DNA of 64,000 bases from Bolinopsis microptera. Taxonomy: Eukaryota; Ctenophora; Tentaculata; Lobata; Bolinopsidae. Both the position numbers and the translations under genes were made by a program. The notes below the pieces were generated by a model. The model saw nothing but the letters and a program-made list of their open reading frames with translations. It did no database searches and was not told the DNA's origin. The stretch is taken from assembly GCF_026151205.1 (NCBI RefSeq), contig NC_087075.1:8111303-8175302 (forward strand), given 5' to 3'. Below are positions 32,269-44,889 of the stretch, piece after piece. Each line of letters opens with the position of its first letter. Within the stretch, counting starts at the first letter, position 1.

Positions 32269-33344
32269 ATGACTGTTTATCAACATTTACTCTGCTGCAT
32301 TGTTATACTGGTGTTATGCAACTTACAAGGAGGAGCCGAGGCTAAACGACGAAGAACCGGATCGGTAGGTGATTTAGATTCGAAATCTAGGAATTAATTC
32401 TAGAGCTTTGCATAATTAAAAACAACTTGAAAGCAGGAGTTAACCATATTTATGAAAGAATTATATTTTTATAATCTCTTTTCAAGTGGTATAGTTTTAA
32501 AATATCAATACCTTCTGAACCATGCAAACAATTTGATGTGATTTGATGGGTACCACTGACAGCAAGCTATTAGTTTATCACAATCTTCATCCAGGACCTC
32601 TTGATGGCGTCCATGCAAGACAGTATATCTCTATTGACCGAGCTTACGACCGACCAAGCTGATAAAATCGCCTCCTTGACGGAAGACCAAGCTGATAAAA
32701 TTGCTTCCTTGACGAAAGACCAAGCTGATAACATCGCTTCCTTGACAGCAATGATGACGACTAAGTTAGATGAGGCGAAGGAAGAGATCGGGCAGCTGAA
32801 ACGTGATCTTTCGAGCTCGCAAAGCAAGATAGATGAGGCGAAGGAAGCGATCGAGCAGTTGAAACGTGATCGTTCGAGCTCGCAAAGCAAGATTGCTCAG
32901 CTAGAAAACGGAACTGCTTCGTTTCACGACGAAACTATGGTCGCCATGGATGAGCTTAAAAATGAGTTTAAAAGCGAGCTGGCTGAAAACTCGGAAGAGA
33001 AACGAGCTGAGTTAGTGAATGCAACTTCGTCCTTAAAAAACGAATCTGAAGCCGTCATGGAGGAGCTAAAAAGCGAACTTTCAAACGACATAGAGGATTT
33101 GGCTGCTAAGCTAGACGATATAGGCTGGCCAGAAGGGTCGTACTGTATTTTAGGGAGTAGTGGAAGTTGCCCGGCGGGATTCACTAGAATTGTGGGGTAT
33201 ATTAATGCAATATATACTTTGTCAAGTGCTAGCTTCATGAGAGCAGCAACCTTCGGAGACAGCTCCATTACTTGTCGACATGCTTGCTCATACAGTTACA
33301 CAAATCACAATGCAAATCTGAAAATAGTCTCCTGTTGCAAATAA
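32269..33344 (+). CDS. Secreted coiled-coil protein with ApeC-like cysteine module (2 exons)
   Basis: Exon 1 is 32269-32364, exon 2 is 32595-33344 (TAA), intron phase 0. The product is 282 residues. Residues 1-25 form a signal peptide (MTVYQHLLCCIVILVLCNLQ). A long coiled coil follows, with three 11-residue repeats (DQADKIASLTE type) and two ~21-residue repeats (DEAKEEIGQLKRD, DEAKEAIEQLKRD). The C-terminal module (about 213-282) reads WPEGSYCILGSSGSC, CPAGFT, a CRHAC pair and a final SCCK, the pattern of cnidarian ApeC-type domains. ApeC proteins are secreted and several bind microbial glycans, so a role in mucus or immunity is possible but inferred. Polyadenylation signal AATAAA at 33,357. 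The ApeC call rests on the cysteine pattern; a search is needed. Confidence 0.75.
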
Positions 33345-33362
33345 ATAACATGTTCGAATAAA

Positions 33363-34390
33363 AAACACAGTTGAAATTTTCAGTTGTTAATCTATTCGAA
33401 GTTTTCTGCAAAGATGATTGATCACTTAACAAAATAGAAAATAAAAGTAGAAATGATCATGTCATGCAAGTTTTAATATTTTTTTAACTGATTACTTGAT
33501 TTCCTTAAATTCCCGTATTGTGAATTGTGAAACCTCTTTGAAAATGTATATACAATTTTGAATAGGCAGCAATGAACATTGTTTTACATTGAATGGTTTA
33601 TATTTACCGATCATACCAAAAATCTAAATTATATTTTCTTCTTGACTAATATACAATCAAGAAAGTAATCATCAATGTGAATGACATCATCCCCAAATTC
33701 AAACTCGTAAAAACTATTTACTCATCTAATTCTAAAAAGAATTGCATTAAGTTCCCTGTTCGAATATTTGATGATATGGAGAAGGAAACTGTGAGCTGCA
33801 GCTATCCTTCCGCGTACCTTCACTGCTGCAAAGAAAATTATCGATTGATCATAATATCATAAACAGGTTTTATTTCTTTTTGACTATTACCATTGTAGAA
33901 TAAAATGTTTAATTTGTTATCCAAGTTATAACATTTGTAATTTAAGTGATAAGAGTAAGACCACTGATAGGTATATGAGACGCTTGACACGTTATTTGAG
34001 AGGCTACAAAACTTAAGGGGCATGGGGATCGAAATCAGCTTTTTATACCTAATGTTTTTCTATAATACTGTGCATGATTCGTTCACGAGATAGATCGAAA
34101 GTAAACCGAATACGTGAAAACTGAAGAGGTAACGGCGAACCAAATAACGCTTACCTTTAAAGCCTGCTTTCAAAACGTGCCTTTTATTGGGACTCACCAA
34201 ACTACCATTCTTTATTTCAATAAATCAAAATGGTTTGGCATAGTTTTTAAAATGATTCGTCTTTCTTTCCTACATGAAGCAGCTCAGTATGTTATGCTGA
34301 GATACTTCGTTTGAAAATAGTGGGCCTGATTCTGTGATTCAGAGTTTGCTCAAGTCACTGTTGAACCAATTTTGTAACCAGCTGGTATTA
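33363..34390. other. Intergenic
   Basis: AT-rich. A short frame at 33,677-33,862 ends near SCSYPSAYLHCC, loosely like the end of the upstream cysteine module, but no exon structure supports it. Confidence 0.4.
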
Positions 34391-34709
34391 AGAAATTCAA
34401 AATTAACAGCATCTCGAAATTCAGAATCCTTTATTTCTTTGTTTTAATTGTGTACTCGCTCAATTCTGCGACAAAGTTAAACTTGCAAATTAAATTTGGG
34501 CGCTCTTTGCTAAAGGTTTCCCGTCTTAATCTAGGAAAACATCTGCCTCATGAAAATTGCAATTACAATGTCAAGTTGTGGCTAACTTAAAAGTGCAAAA
34601 GCAATTAAATATTAAATACCCTCCTTCTTAACAATTTCCATTGTTTTATAGACCGAATGATTTTTCGCACTGTCACACACATCTGGTGGCAGCATTGTTC
34701 TGAAAATGC

Positions 34710-34744
34710 ATAAAATAGAGCCATCACCACAGCATCCTCACTTT
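34710..34744 (+). promoter_or_regulatory. TATA box and initiator of cathepsin copy 1
   Basis: ATAAAATAG at 34710-34718 and TCACTTT at 34738-34744 place a likely start at A34740, about 29 bp on. Both are identical in copy 2 (45430-45438, A45460). The predicted 5' UTR is ~23 nt, so the more upstream ATG at 34706 would not be in the mRNA. Confidence 0.65.
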
Positions 34745-34762
34745 GAACAATCAACAATCAAC

Positions 34763-36022
34763 ATGAAGATCTTTCTAGTTATCTGCCTGGTGGCTGCCTC
34801 TCTCGCTGCTGAAGATGTCCTTCGTGGTATCCTCCGATCCCCCAAAGAGACCCTCAAGCTCTACGGAGATTTCAAATCCCAGGAGCACCTCAAGTTCCTT
34901 GCATCTGAAGACCGAATGAGGTTCCGACTCTTCCGATCCAATGCTCAACTGGTAGCTCAAGCTAACGAGGAGGGAGGATCTGCCGTATTTGGCCTCAACT
35001 TCTTCTCTGCGCTGACTGAAGATGAGAAGCAACAGTACCTTGGACTGAACGTTACTGGACATGACGAGAACCCTATGCACGTCGCCTCTTCTTCGCTCAG
35101 TGATAAGAAGCCCCCAACAGAGAAACTGTGGACCAATGAGGGTATGGTTACAGCAGTAAAGAACCAAGGAAGCTGTGGATCTTGCTGGACGTTCGGAGCC
35201 GTAGGAGGTTTGGAGACAAGGTATCACGGAGTATCTGGTAAACTGAGGAGTTTCGCAGAGCAGGAATACCTGGACTGTGTCTACGAGGGACAGAGGAACG
35301 GTTGCAACGGTGGATGGCCTGATAACTGTTACGACTACTCCAGGAATAACGGTGGAAGGTTGGCTTCAACTGCTGACTACGGGTACGCTGCTAAAGATGG
35401 TAGTTGCAAAGGAAGTTCGAAACCCAACGCTATGGTGGCTGCTAAAATCGTCGGCTACACCAGGGTTAGCGCAACAGAGAAGGCGAACATTGAAGCCCTT
35501 GCATCAGGCTCCTTGTCCGTCGCTTTCGAGGTGACAAATTACTTCCAACAGTACCAAGGTGGCATCATCCAAGACAGAACATGCACCGGGAAACCAAACC
35601 ACGCCGTCACAGCTGTAGGATACGCATCGAAATTTGTCCTGGTTAAGAACTCTTGGGGATCAACATGGGGAGAAAGTGGATTCGTGAAGTTCGATCGAGG
35701 GTACGACCCCAAATGCGGCCTCTTCAAGTACAGCAGCTACCCCAACCTTGATACAACTGGACAGTCTGACAACACTCCTTCTGATGAAGCTACCGACTAC
35801 AGACCTTCTGAGGAGGATAATGTTAACCCTGACCCAAACTGCAAAGACAAGGCAACTAACTGTAGGTACGCTTGGTGCAACAGAGGGGGTAAATGGGACA
35901 ACATAGTTAAGAAGAACTGCCAGAAGACTTGTAACAAGTGTGATGGTGGAAATGATGGAGAGTGCCCCAGCGGCACCATTAGATGTTCTGACGGAGTGTG
36001 CCGACACGAACACATGTGCTAG
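34763..36022 (+). CDS. Papain-family cysteine protease with C-terminal ShKT domain, copy 1 (intronless)
   Basis: 419 residues from the ATG at 34763, chosen because it opens a signal peptide (MKIFLVICLVAASLAAEDV) and lies just after the predicted start site. A propeptide runs to about residue 115 (RMRFRLFRSNAQLV, GLNFFSALTEDEK, I29-like). The C1 peptidase domain (about 120-335) has the oxyanion Gln and catalytic Cys in VKNQGSCGSCWTFGAVGG, the catalytic His in PNHAVTAVGY and the catalytic Asn in VKNSWGSTWGESGF. All key residues are intact. An acidic Pro/Ser linker follows, then a ShKT domain with six cysteines (CKDKATNC ... CQKTCNKC), then CPSGTIRCSDGVCRHEHMC, resembling the first half of an LDL-receptor class A module cut short by the stop. 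Probably a secreted or lysosomal digestive or defensive protease. The closest relative is the copy at 45,483. Confidence 0.93.
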   Translation: MKIFLVICLVAASLAAEDVLRGILRSPKETLKLYGDFKSQEHLKFLASEDRMRFRLFRSNAQLVAQANEEGGSAVFGLNFFSALTEDEKQQYLGLNVTGHDENPMHVASSSLSDKKPPTEKLWTNEGMVTAVKNQGSCGSCWTFGAVGGLETRYHGVSGKLRSFAEQEYLDCVYEGQRNGCNGGWPDNCYDYSRNNGGRLASTADYGYAAKDGSCKGSSKPNAMVAAKIVGYTRVSATEKANIEALASGSLSVAFEVTNYFQQYQGGIIQDRTCTGKPNHAVTAVGYASKFVLVKNSWGSTWGESGFVKFDRGYDPKCGLFKYSSYPNLDTTGQSDNTPSDEATDYRPSEEDNVNPDPNCKDKATNCRYAWCNRGGKWDNIVKKNCQKTCNKCDGGNDGECPSGTIRCSDGVCRHEHMC

Positions 36023-36089
36023 ATCTCAACCACTCCTCGATGTTTACAATTTCATTTGTTTTTGTTATCATTTGACAAGTAACACATTG

Positions 36090-38826
36090 TAGTACAGGGA
36101 AATCCGTCTGAAAAAATCGATTTGCCGACACACAAAGCTTACAAAGGATTTTTGACGTTTTTGTGTCCTAATAGGTGTCCTTTATGGCTGACCAACTTTT
36201 CCAAACTTTTCCACGTGTCTTAAGGCCACTTTTTGCCACTTTACCACTTTTTACCACCTTTCTTGTTTGTCAAATATCTTTAGTTGTGAACATCGTAGAA
36301 AGTTGCAGATTAAACGAGGGTGTTCATATTATCAAGAAGAAAAACTTTTGTTCAGACAATTTTTTCCTCAGATAATCAATTAATTGGATAATTATCAATT
36401 AGCTAATTAGCAAAAATTTAAAAGATTTTTATTGGCTCTAAATGATTGGAATAGCTTAAAACACGGAGAAAAGTAGTTTTTAGAAAAACTTCGAAAATTT
36501 TTCACTTACATTTTTTTTTCGAAACTTAAAAATTTTTTCGAATTTTCGAAATTTTTTTCGCCAAAGGTTATCAAATTGCATGAAACGTAGAGAAAAATGC
36601 GTTTAAAAAAACTTCGTGAATTTTTCTTTTAAAGAATACTAAAATCACTTATATTTGTAGTTGGAGTTCAGTAAATCTCGGCAGATTTTAGTAATCAGGA
36701 ATTATTAAATCGAAATAGATAAAAGGACTGAAACTGAAAAACGTTAACCACAGGATATGAGAGTTTTATAATTAATTACAGTATATCCTTATCGATTTTT
36801 ACAGAAACTGCACCAAAGGCACATTTAAGATCGAGCCGATAGCCTGCTGTACTACGATAATATGTAATAAATAAAACATCTCTGAGTCTGTACCGTCAAT
36901 CGTGCTAATCTGAACCAGCCTACCTGGATTACCATCTACCTCTTCTTTTCATCAATAATTAGACCGAGTTGTGCAAGAAATGTGATTTATTATAGCTCAT
37001 AATAATTACATCACCCACCAAATGCAATATGAGTCATATCGCATTTGATGGGTCTGTAAATAATGTCGAGCTGTTTTCAATCACACTATCACAATAAAAC
37101 ACAATACGTGTACATCATATGGCCCTTAATGCGGTATATGAAACGCTCTTTATCGAGGTGTTTCTATAAATCTATAGACTATACCGTACACTTCTCGTTT
37201 CTCCCGCGAAAGGCCGGTATAGAGAGGTTTTACTGTATCACGAAAACTTCTACTTGTCCTCATGGCTCATTGACAGCTCGAAGAAGGCAAGAAAACATCA
37301 GAAAGCCTAAAATGTCAACTCGCTCATTTTAATGTTCTTCGATCCGTCCCACATTGATCCCGAGCTTATCATCATGGCCCCCAAATATCCTGCGGCAAGA
37401 ACCTGTCTTTTTACTTCACAACATCCGGATTGCAAACCAGCATAATCATTACCGTTTTTTGACTACCCCACGGCTCTTGCCCATGTCCGACGCTCGTATC
37501 TAGATCTTATCTTTGCCCGTATATTACTCTTTTTGAATTTAGCCAACCCTGACATATGGGGGTGATTTGAGGTTTGAGGTATCTCGCATAGCGAATGAAG
37601 TGGTATGCAGAACAATAGAAAACAAGTCACAATAGATGTTGGAAGGTGTATTTACACTTGTTTCCTACTTCCTAGCTCTTCCTTGGTATCCATGGTCTCT
37701 TCTTGCCTTCTTCGAGCTGTAAATGAGCCATGAGGCCAAGTAGACGTTTTCGTGATAAACTATACCGGGTCTATCGAGGTATAAAGCGTTTCATATACCG
37801 CATTAAGGGCCATTTAATACAAAGGTATTGTTAATTGTGTCGTATATTACTATTGTGATTGAATACAGCTCGATAAGTACTTACATCACCCACTAAATGC
37901 AATATGAGCTATGATAAATCACATTTCTTGCACAACTCGGTCTAATTATTGATGATCAAAAGAAGAGGTAGATGGTAATCCAGGTAGGCTGGTTCAGATT
38001 AGCACGATTGACGGTACAGACTCAGAGATGTTTTATTTATTACATATTATCGTAGTACAGCAGGCTATCGGCTCGATCTTAAATGTGCCTTTGGTGCAGT
38101 TTCTGTAAAAATCGATAAGGATATACTGTAATTAATTATAAAACTCTCATATCCTGTGGTTAACGTTTTTCAGTTTCAGTCCTTTTATCTATTTCGATTT
38201 AATAATTCCTGATTACTAAAATCTGCCGAGATTTACTGAACTCCAACTACAAATATAAGTGATTTTAGTATTCTTTAAAAGAAAAATTCACGAAGTTTTT
38301 TTAAAAGCATTTTTCTCTACGTTTCATGCAATTTGATAACTTTTGGCGAAAAAAAATTTCGAAAATTCGAAAAAATTTTCAAGTCTTGAAAAAAAAATGT
38401 AAGTGAAAAATTTTCGAAGTTTTTCTAAAAACTACTTTTCTCCGTGTTTTAAGCTATTTCAATCATTTTGAGCCAATAAAAATTTTTTAAATTTTTGCTA
38501 ATTAGCTAATTAGCTAATTGAGAATTATCCAATTAATTGATTATCTGAGGAAAAAATTGTCTGAACAAAAGTTTTTCTTCTTGATAATATGAACACCCTC
38601 GTTTAATCTGCAACTTTCTACGATGTTCACAACTAAAGATATTTGACAAACAAGAAAGGTGGTAAAAAGTGGTAAAGTGGCAAAAAGTGGCCTTAAGACA
38701 CGTGGAAAAGTTTGGAAAAGTTGGTCAGCCATAAAGGACACCTATAAGGACACAAAAACGTCAAAAATCCTTTGTAAGCTTTGTTTGTCGGCAAATCGAT
38801 TTTTTCAGACGGATTTCCCTGTACTA
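36090..38826. mobile_element. 2.7-kb inverted-repeat element in the 3' flank of cathepsin copy 1
   Basis: Ends TAGTACAGGGAAATCCGTCT and its inverse; arms are about 36,090-37,300 and 37,700-38,826 with a ~400-bp loop. The same site after cathepsin copy 2 (46,784-46,805) is empty: AACACATTGCATTGAAACC. Comparison gives a TTG duplication (36087-36089 and 38827-38829). An alternative reading is GTACAGGG ends inside a TA duplication of Tc1/mariner type, which needs a small change in the empty copy. The arms hold short mirror frames (MADQLFQTFPRVLR) but no transposase. TACAGTAAAACCTC-type sequence near 37,218 resembles pogo/Tc1 ends. Confidence 0.85.
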
Positions 38827-38936
38827 TTGCATTGAAACCTTGTTTTATTGATAGCCTAGGGGAAATAGCGAAACAAATGGGCACAGAAAATATGTGCAAC
38901 CATCTTCGGTTATATAAAATTAAGATGACCAATTAA

Positions 38937-39360
38937 TGGCTTTAAAGGGGTTTTAAAAAGTGTAAATAGTTGGATAATTGTAAAACACATTATTTGTCCG
39001 TCTTAGATCCTGAAATGAGTGTCAGGAGTCAGTTTTGTGGGTTATCTTATTGGCTTTAAAGGGTTTTAAAAAATGTAAATTGTTGGATAAGTGTAAAACA
39101 CATTATTTGGCCGTCCCTGATCATGAAATTAGATCCAGGAGTCAGTTTTGTGGGTTATCTTACTGGCTTTAAAGGGGTTTTAAAAAGTGTAAATAGTAGG
39201 GTATTTATAGAGCACATTATTTGGCCGTCTTAGATCCTGAAATAAGTACCAGGAGTCAGTTTTGTGGATTATATTGCTGGCTTCAAAGTGGTTTTAAAAA
39301 GTGTGAATAGTTGGATAATTGTAAAACACATTATTTGGCTGTCTTAGATCCTGAAATGAC
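38937..39360 (+). repeat. ~114-bp tandem repeat, ~3.7 copies
   Basis: Units begin GGCTTTAAAGGGGTTTTAAA and include GGATAATTGTAAAACACATT and CCAGGAGTCAGTTTTGTGG. About two more copies lie at 44,890-45,117, directly upstream of the second cathepsin, so the repeat belongs to the duplicated segment. Confidence 0.9.
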
Positions 39361-42300
39361 AACAGTACCATTTTGCCAGTTTCCTACTTAATAGTTGTAC
39401 ACGTATCCGGTACCACTTAGAGTTAGCCAAGGTATAATTTACAATTGAGTAGGAAGCTGGAAAATGGACCGCTTAGCCATGTGGTCTAGTTTACAAGTAC
39501 CTATCGCAAAACGTGTCCAAGTATATGCGCTATATTTACAATACCAGTACTCAAGAATGTCAGATATACTCGAATTAAATTAGAACTACCGATCAGGTGC
39601 GTGCTCCGGAATTATTCTGTATAAGGTTTTTTTAAAGCAGCAGTTACTAACTCAGCAGTTACTAACTAGCTCAATTTTGAGGCGTAAAATATCCACAACT
39701 CGCTGTGATATTGTGATATTCCTAGCATGGGATCTCCTTACTATACCCCGCTGAGCTGGTTCAAGCTGATTTTAATGGTCAGATCACAACGTTTATAACT
39801 TCCATACCCGCTACTATTGTTAATTGTTATTACTACTATACTAGGGATAAGTTGCAGCTGCCAAAGCCACGCCCAGTTATCAAACGATCAAGGGATCTAA
39901 CACAATGTTTTATTATCTGGGGTACATTATGTGCCCTGATAATAGTAAATGGATATCAATGTTTATAGATATAACCATATTACCATATTACCCGTTGATC
40001 TGTAGTTTGGACTACAAATACCGCCTGAGGTTCGGAGTTTTAAAATGTATATAATAATAAAGATTATAGATCTCTTTACAAACAAAACAAGGACTAACGA
40101 ACTTTAAGATTTACGATTCAGATCATCTAAATCATCGATTACTGCAAACAAATTTTTGGTCACATCAGAATTTACGACCTATACCGACCCAACTGAAAAC
40201 AGATCCACTGAAGGTACCTAACACCGCGATTTGATAAACACTAGTGTCATTACAACTATGTCTATATGACCAAAAACTGGTCAAGAGTACAGAAGACCTC
40301 TATACAAATAAAACTCAAGGACTAATGAACTGTAGGTTTCATAACTAATGCATCGACAAATGAATAAATCCTGTATGGACCTCTATAACCCGACCCATCT
40401 AAAAACAGATGCGTCAGGGTTTTGTAATGTTAGGGTTTTATGACCTGGCAATAAATCTCATATTTAAACATTATCGTTGCTTGTGGTAAAGTCTTGTGGT
40501 AAAGTCTTTACTAAAGACCACAACTTATCACAAAACGTCCTCGGCGCGCTTTTTATTTATACATATTTTATAGCTGAAGCCTGAAGTGTGCTTTTGTATT
40601 TATAGATGCAGCTAAAGTCTAAAGCGTGTTTTTATATTTATGGATGCATCTAAAGTCTAAAACGTGTTTTTGTATTTATGGATGCAGCTAAAGTATAAAG
40701 CGTGTTTTTGTATTTATAGATGCAGCTAAAGTCTAAAGCATGTTTCTGTATTTATAGATGCAGCTATAGTCTAAAGCATGTTTTTGTATTTATAGATAGA
40801 AATTGTGTCTCCGCCCTCTGGGGTCGTTAGCGGCTCATGTGCTGACCAAGATACACGTTATAATCTCAACAATATCATGACTTCATAACATATTATCGAG
40901 TTTTTACAATTAACTCCGACCGACTAGAGACCACGTTGATATTTACATTAATTCCCGTCTAGGATTCTAATGAGCTAACGTCTGTTTATATAATATATCG
41001 TTAAAACATTCGTAAATCACAAGTTATATCATGGTCTAAAACTCCAACAGTAATATCTTATATCACACGCTCACTTTCGTTTCTGTTAAATAGTGTGTGC
41101 AGTTTCACTTCCAGGGAGAAATAGGTAATTTGATTTAGGTATTTTTAGAGATGGTAATTAATTTGGGCGGATATCATTTTTAATTGGACGGAAATTTCGT
41201 GAGCGGACATAATTGTAGTCGCTTGAATCAGATTTGGACTGACGATGAACTTTCTTTTGGGTCTATAAATACTTGTTTTTCTTCTTTTAAACCCCCGGAG
41301 GCGTTTGACAGCATGGCGATGTGGCCCAACTTAGGTATCTTACCGTTAAATATCGAGGTCTAGGTGTGCCTAAAAGGTGCTTTCTTGGAGTCAGCTGGTG
41401 TTGCCAGAATAGTTAAAGTGGCTCATGCTCAGGTCAAGATGCGCAATGGTAATAATTAAACGGAATTAAACGGAATTAAACGTAAAGTTGTCGGAGGTGG
41501 CACTAACACCATCGTCTCGACTATACATGAATGAATAACATATCTAGAGTAAGTAAAATTCGAATTTCAAGAATCATGAAAATTTAAAACAAAATCACTT
41601 AAAATTTAACTCCCGTACAAACAACCGAAATAAAAATAATTGCTGAAATAATAATTTAACATAAAAGGAAGTGGTAATATGATCTCATGCCAATACCAAC
41701 ACAAATTATCAGCTATAAGTATAACAATTACATCCCAACTATCGACCACTATTTAACAACCACTTCCCGCACAGGATTATAATGAGCTAAAATATGTTTA
41801 CAGCGTTCACTAATTAGCAGAACGTTTGTAGCTGTAGCTGTGATATCACGTCCTAAAACTTTAAGAGGAGTAACGTACCTGATTTGTAATTTATACCACT
41901 TACTTTATTTTTTGTTTATATATTTAATTGTGCACATTCACAGAGTAAGTTCTTGATTTATATTTCACATACTATTACTATATTCCTATAGCTGCCTGGG
42001 AGGAATTGTGAGGCCGTGCAGCTTAGGTTTCATTCTTCTTGGTACTACCGGCCATTGGCAAGTGAAGAGTGAAGACTAAGGTCAAGGACAGTTGTTGTAT
42101 CTATAGCTATGTTGCTGTCAATTTTATGCTATAAACAGAGCTTTAGTCATAATATTTTGTAGATGTCTTTCATTAAAATTTCTGATATTCAATATTTATA
42201 GTCTCTAGAAAGATGACTTAAGTTGACATTTCTGCACTCTACCATTAATAACAAAAATCGATCTAACGTATGTAACTATTACTAATCTCAGACTCATTCT

Positions 42301-42740
42301 GGACTCAAGGTCCAGGTAAGGTATGTTAAGTCGGCCCCTCCCAGCTACCAAACTCCTCATTAGTCTCTTAGTCTTACAGTGGTGTACATTTTATGATTAA
42401 ATATTTTTATTTGATTTTTTCATGGTTTTTGACTAGGATCATAACAATTTTGTGCGTTAGTCTCTTAAAATAGAACAATTAAAAGGTCTTCAGGTTGTGC
42501 AATCTTGAACTTCCATAAACTATTAGCACAATGTAACAAATTTGTTGTGAGTTGTGACTAATCTAGCTCAGCCTCAAATGAGGCAGAATTTAAATTTATG
42601 ATTTTTTTTATTCGATGAATAATGAATATCAAACTAGCTTTATTTTTAATAAATGAATGTAAACTTCAATCTATTTTTTGGTTTGATTTATACTTTATAA
42701 CAGAAACTATTACGAATCGTGACAGTCGGGTAAAGTTATA
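39361..42740. other. Intergenic, with a 38-bp minisatellite
   Basis: About 40,570-40,800 has six copies of a ~38-bp unit (GATGCAGCTAAAGTCTAAAG plus a GTGTTTTTGTATTTATA tail). I see no coding exon or RNA gene in the rest. Confidence 0.5.
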
Positions 42741-42788
42741 AGAACAATATTTTGACGATGCTATAATTTGACAGGAAAAGGTTCTATT

Positions 42789-43684
42789 ATGGATGACGCA
42801 GAAATATTGGAGAAACTCCACTACAGAATCTGCGATGTCTTACTGGCGACAGTATTGAGTGTTTGCTTCTTGGTGGGATTTCCAGGCAACATTTTGTCTC
42901 TGAGATACTTTCTTTCTAAACCAGGACGAAGCTTGTCAGTTAACTTGTACATAGCATCATGCTGTATCGACTGTGTTACCAGCATCTTCCACCTGCCTGT
43001 AGCTGCAGTTCTGTTTAACCAACGGAACCCTGGGTTAATGGACAATCCTACCTTTTGTTCATTTTGGTACATGATATTTTTCATTCTACAACAGATGTCA
43101 ATGTTCTTGGTCTTGTTAATGTCGGTGTCAAGAACTTTAGCCATCATGTTTCCTTTCTTTAGAATTAATAAAAGAGCTGTTATTCTATTGATACCTGTCT
43201 ACGCGGCGTATTTGATTTTGTGGTTCACAGTAAACTTTTACAATGCCAAGTCGGTCTTCACAGTCAATCAGTCAATCACCTCTTGGATATTGCATACAGC
43301 ATCCACTACAATATCTGCATTGGCATTCCCCCGATAATAATAACAGTGGCTTTCACTGTTACAATTACGAAACTTACAACGGGACAAAAAGATCTTCAAT
43401 CACTATCGAGGAAAAATAACTTTCAAGCATCCGTGACGATATCCTACTTTACAGCAGTGTTTCTGGCTTGTAATTTGGCGGCTTTCACAAATGGAGTTTT
43501 GTATTTCGTTACTGCGAGGATTCTCAACAATACTACACTGCTAAAATCGGCAGAGTTCATGAGATTTTATTGGTGGTTTTATATGTCTAATCTTTTCTGC
43601 ATGGTGTTAAATGCGGCGCTGAACCCGATTCTATATTTCTGGCGGATGAAAGAACTGAAACAATTCGTCTTGAACTTCGACTAA
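42789..43684 (+). pseudogene. Class-A (rhodopsin-like) GPCR with an apparent frameshift
   Basis: Seven-transmembrane receptor split over two frames. Frame 1, from ATG 42789: TM1 with the conserved Asn (LVGFPGNILSLRYF), TM2, Cys before TM3 (TFCSFW), TM3 ending SVSRTLAIMF in place of DRY, TM4 (VILLIPVYAAYLILWF). Frame 2 continues from about 43,300: TM5 (YNICIGIPPIIITVAFTV), TM6 (SYFTAVFLACNLAAF, no CWxP), TM7 with the canonical NPxxY (NAALNPILYFWR) and a short basic tail ending FD. The break lies at about 43,265-43,310, before TM5, and corresponds to one missing base (or two extra). No stop or other damage lies elsewhere, so a recent inactivation or an assembly error are both possible. The ligand is unknown. 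A CAG acceptor at about 42,773 may mark a 5' UTR intron. Confidence 0.8.
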
Positions 43685-44889
43685 AGGATGCAAGAAATAT
43701 TTACATCTTTAGCATAAAACATCAAATGGTTAATCGCTCAGCGCTGTTAATACAGGATCTTTTCGAGCAGTAGAAGACGACTATGGTTTCTGTTGTAAAA
43801 TAAGAGTCCAACATTATCTATATAATTGTTGGAGACAATGGCGTGGAGGCATATATTATAACGCTAGGTGTATCTACCGGTTCATCATTTATCTCTTTCT
43901 GCTATTCTGGTTATTGTATTACTCTAAGGAATTAATATCCGATGACACGGATTTACTAATTTGAACACTCACTGCGGGTGGTTGATTAGTTAATCGCACA
44001 AATTTTAAACTACAAAATATTGATAAAAATGATACCACCGCAGCTAGCTGTACGTGACAGTAATTTGTTAAACGTATTTGGTGTGAAGACGAAGCCTCAT
44101 TTTTAGATTGTATATTTTAACGTAGAACTATCCACAAACCACAGGATGTGGGTGTATTAAAAGCCTGACTGCTTTAGGGCAGGATTAAATATTTAACTTC
44201 AGTTCGACTGAAATCATTTTTAACTTCAAACTTGTATTCAAATATTGAGTCCTAAGAAACTTCTTGATTATTTATTTTCGCTGCAAATTACAACAAAATA
44301 AGCTGTCATACCAGAATTGTAGCATAAAGAACCGCTATTTTTGCATTCCAAGGTAATTACCGATGGTAGCTTCGCTTCACATTATATTCTAATCAAGTGC
44401 ATTACTGCTAATTATTGTATAACAGCCTCTGATTAGCGTGAGCCATTTCTATCACACTCTTCTCACAGACCAGATTGTTCATTTCTCAGGATACAACTCA
44501 ATTGTGCGCTCAGATACTTTTATTCCTCTTTTGTTTTTCGATTATCTTGGATAACTTAAATAATGTTTGAACTTTGACGCCTTCAAGTCGGATAAATTAC
44601 TTCAGAGATCACTGGATCAAAAATATATTTTTCATCCGATGATATTAACAAAGATTTGTCAGACTTGAAAGCGTCAAAAATTATAAGCTTTTGTCAAAGT
44701 TAAATTCTCAAGATTCTTTTATAAATATTATTACGCTGTCTCACTTGTTCCACAATAAAAAACGATCGCAACCCCAGTATAGGGGCAGTTAAGATTGAAG
44801 GCATTTCTGTGAAACACTTTCTAGTTACTAGTCATTTCACTTTCACTGTCAAAAGTTTCATGGCACTCAAAGTCATTTTCACCACACTT
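43685..44889. other. Intergenic between the GPCR and the second cathepsin
   Basis: AT-rich, single-copy looking sequence without an open frame of note or repeat array. Confidence 0.4.

Noticed and set aside
36175-38741. Identical 66-residue frames in the two arms of the 2.7-kb element
   Set aside because: Identity follows from the inverted repeat; no domain, and low-complexity flanks. Not treated as a gene.
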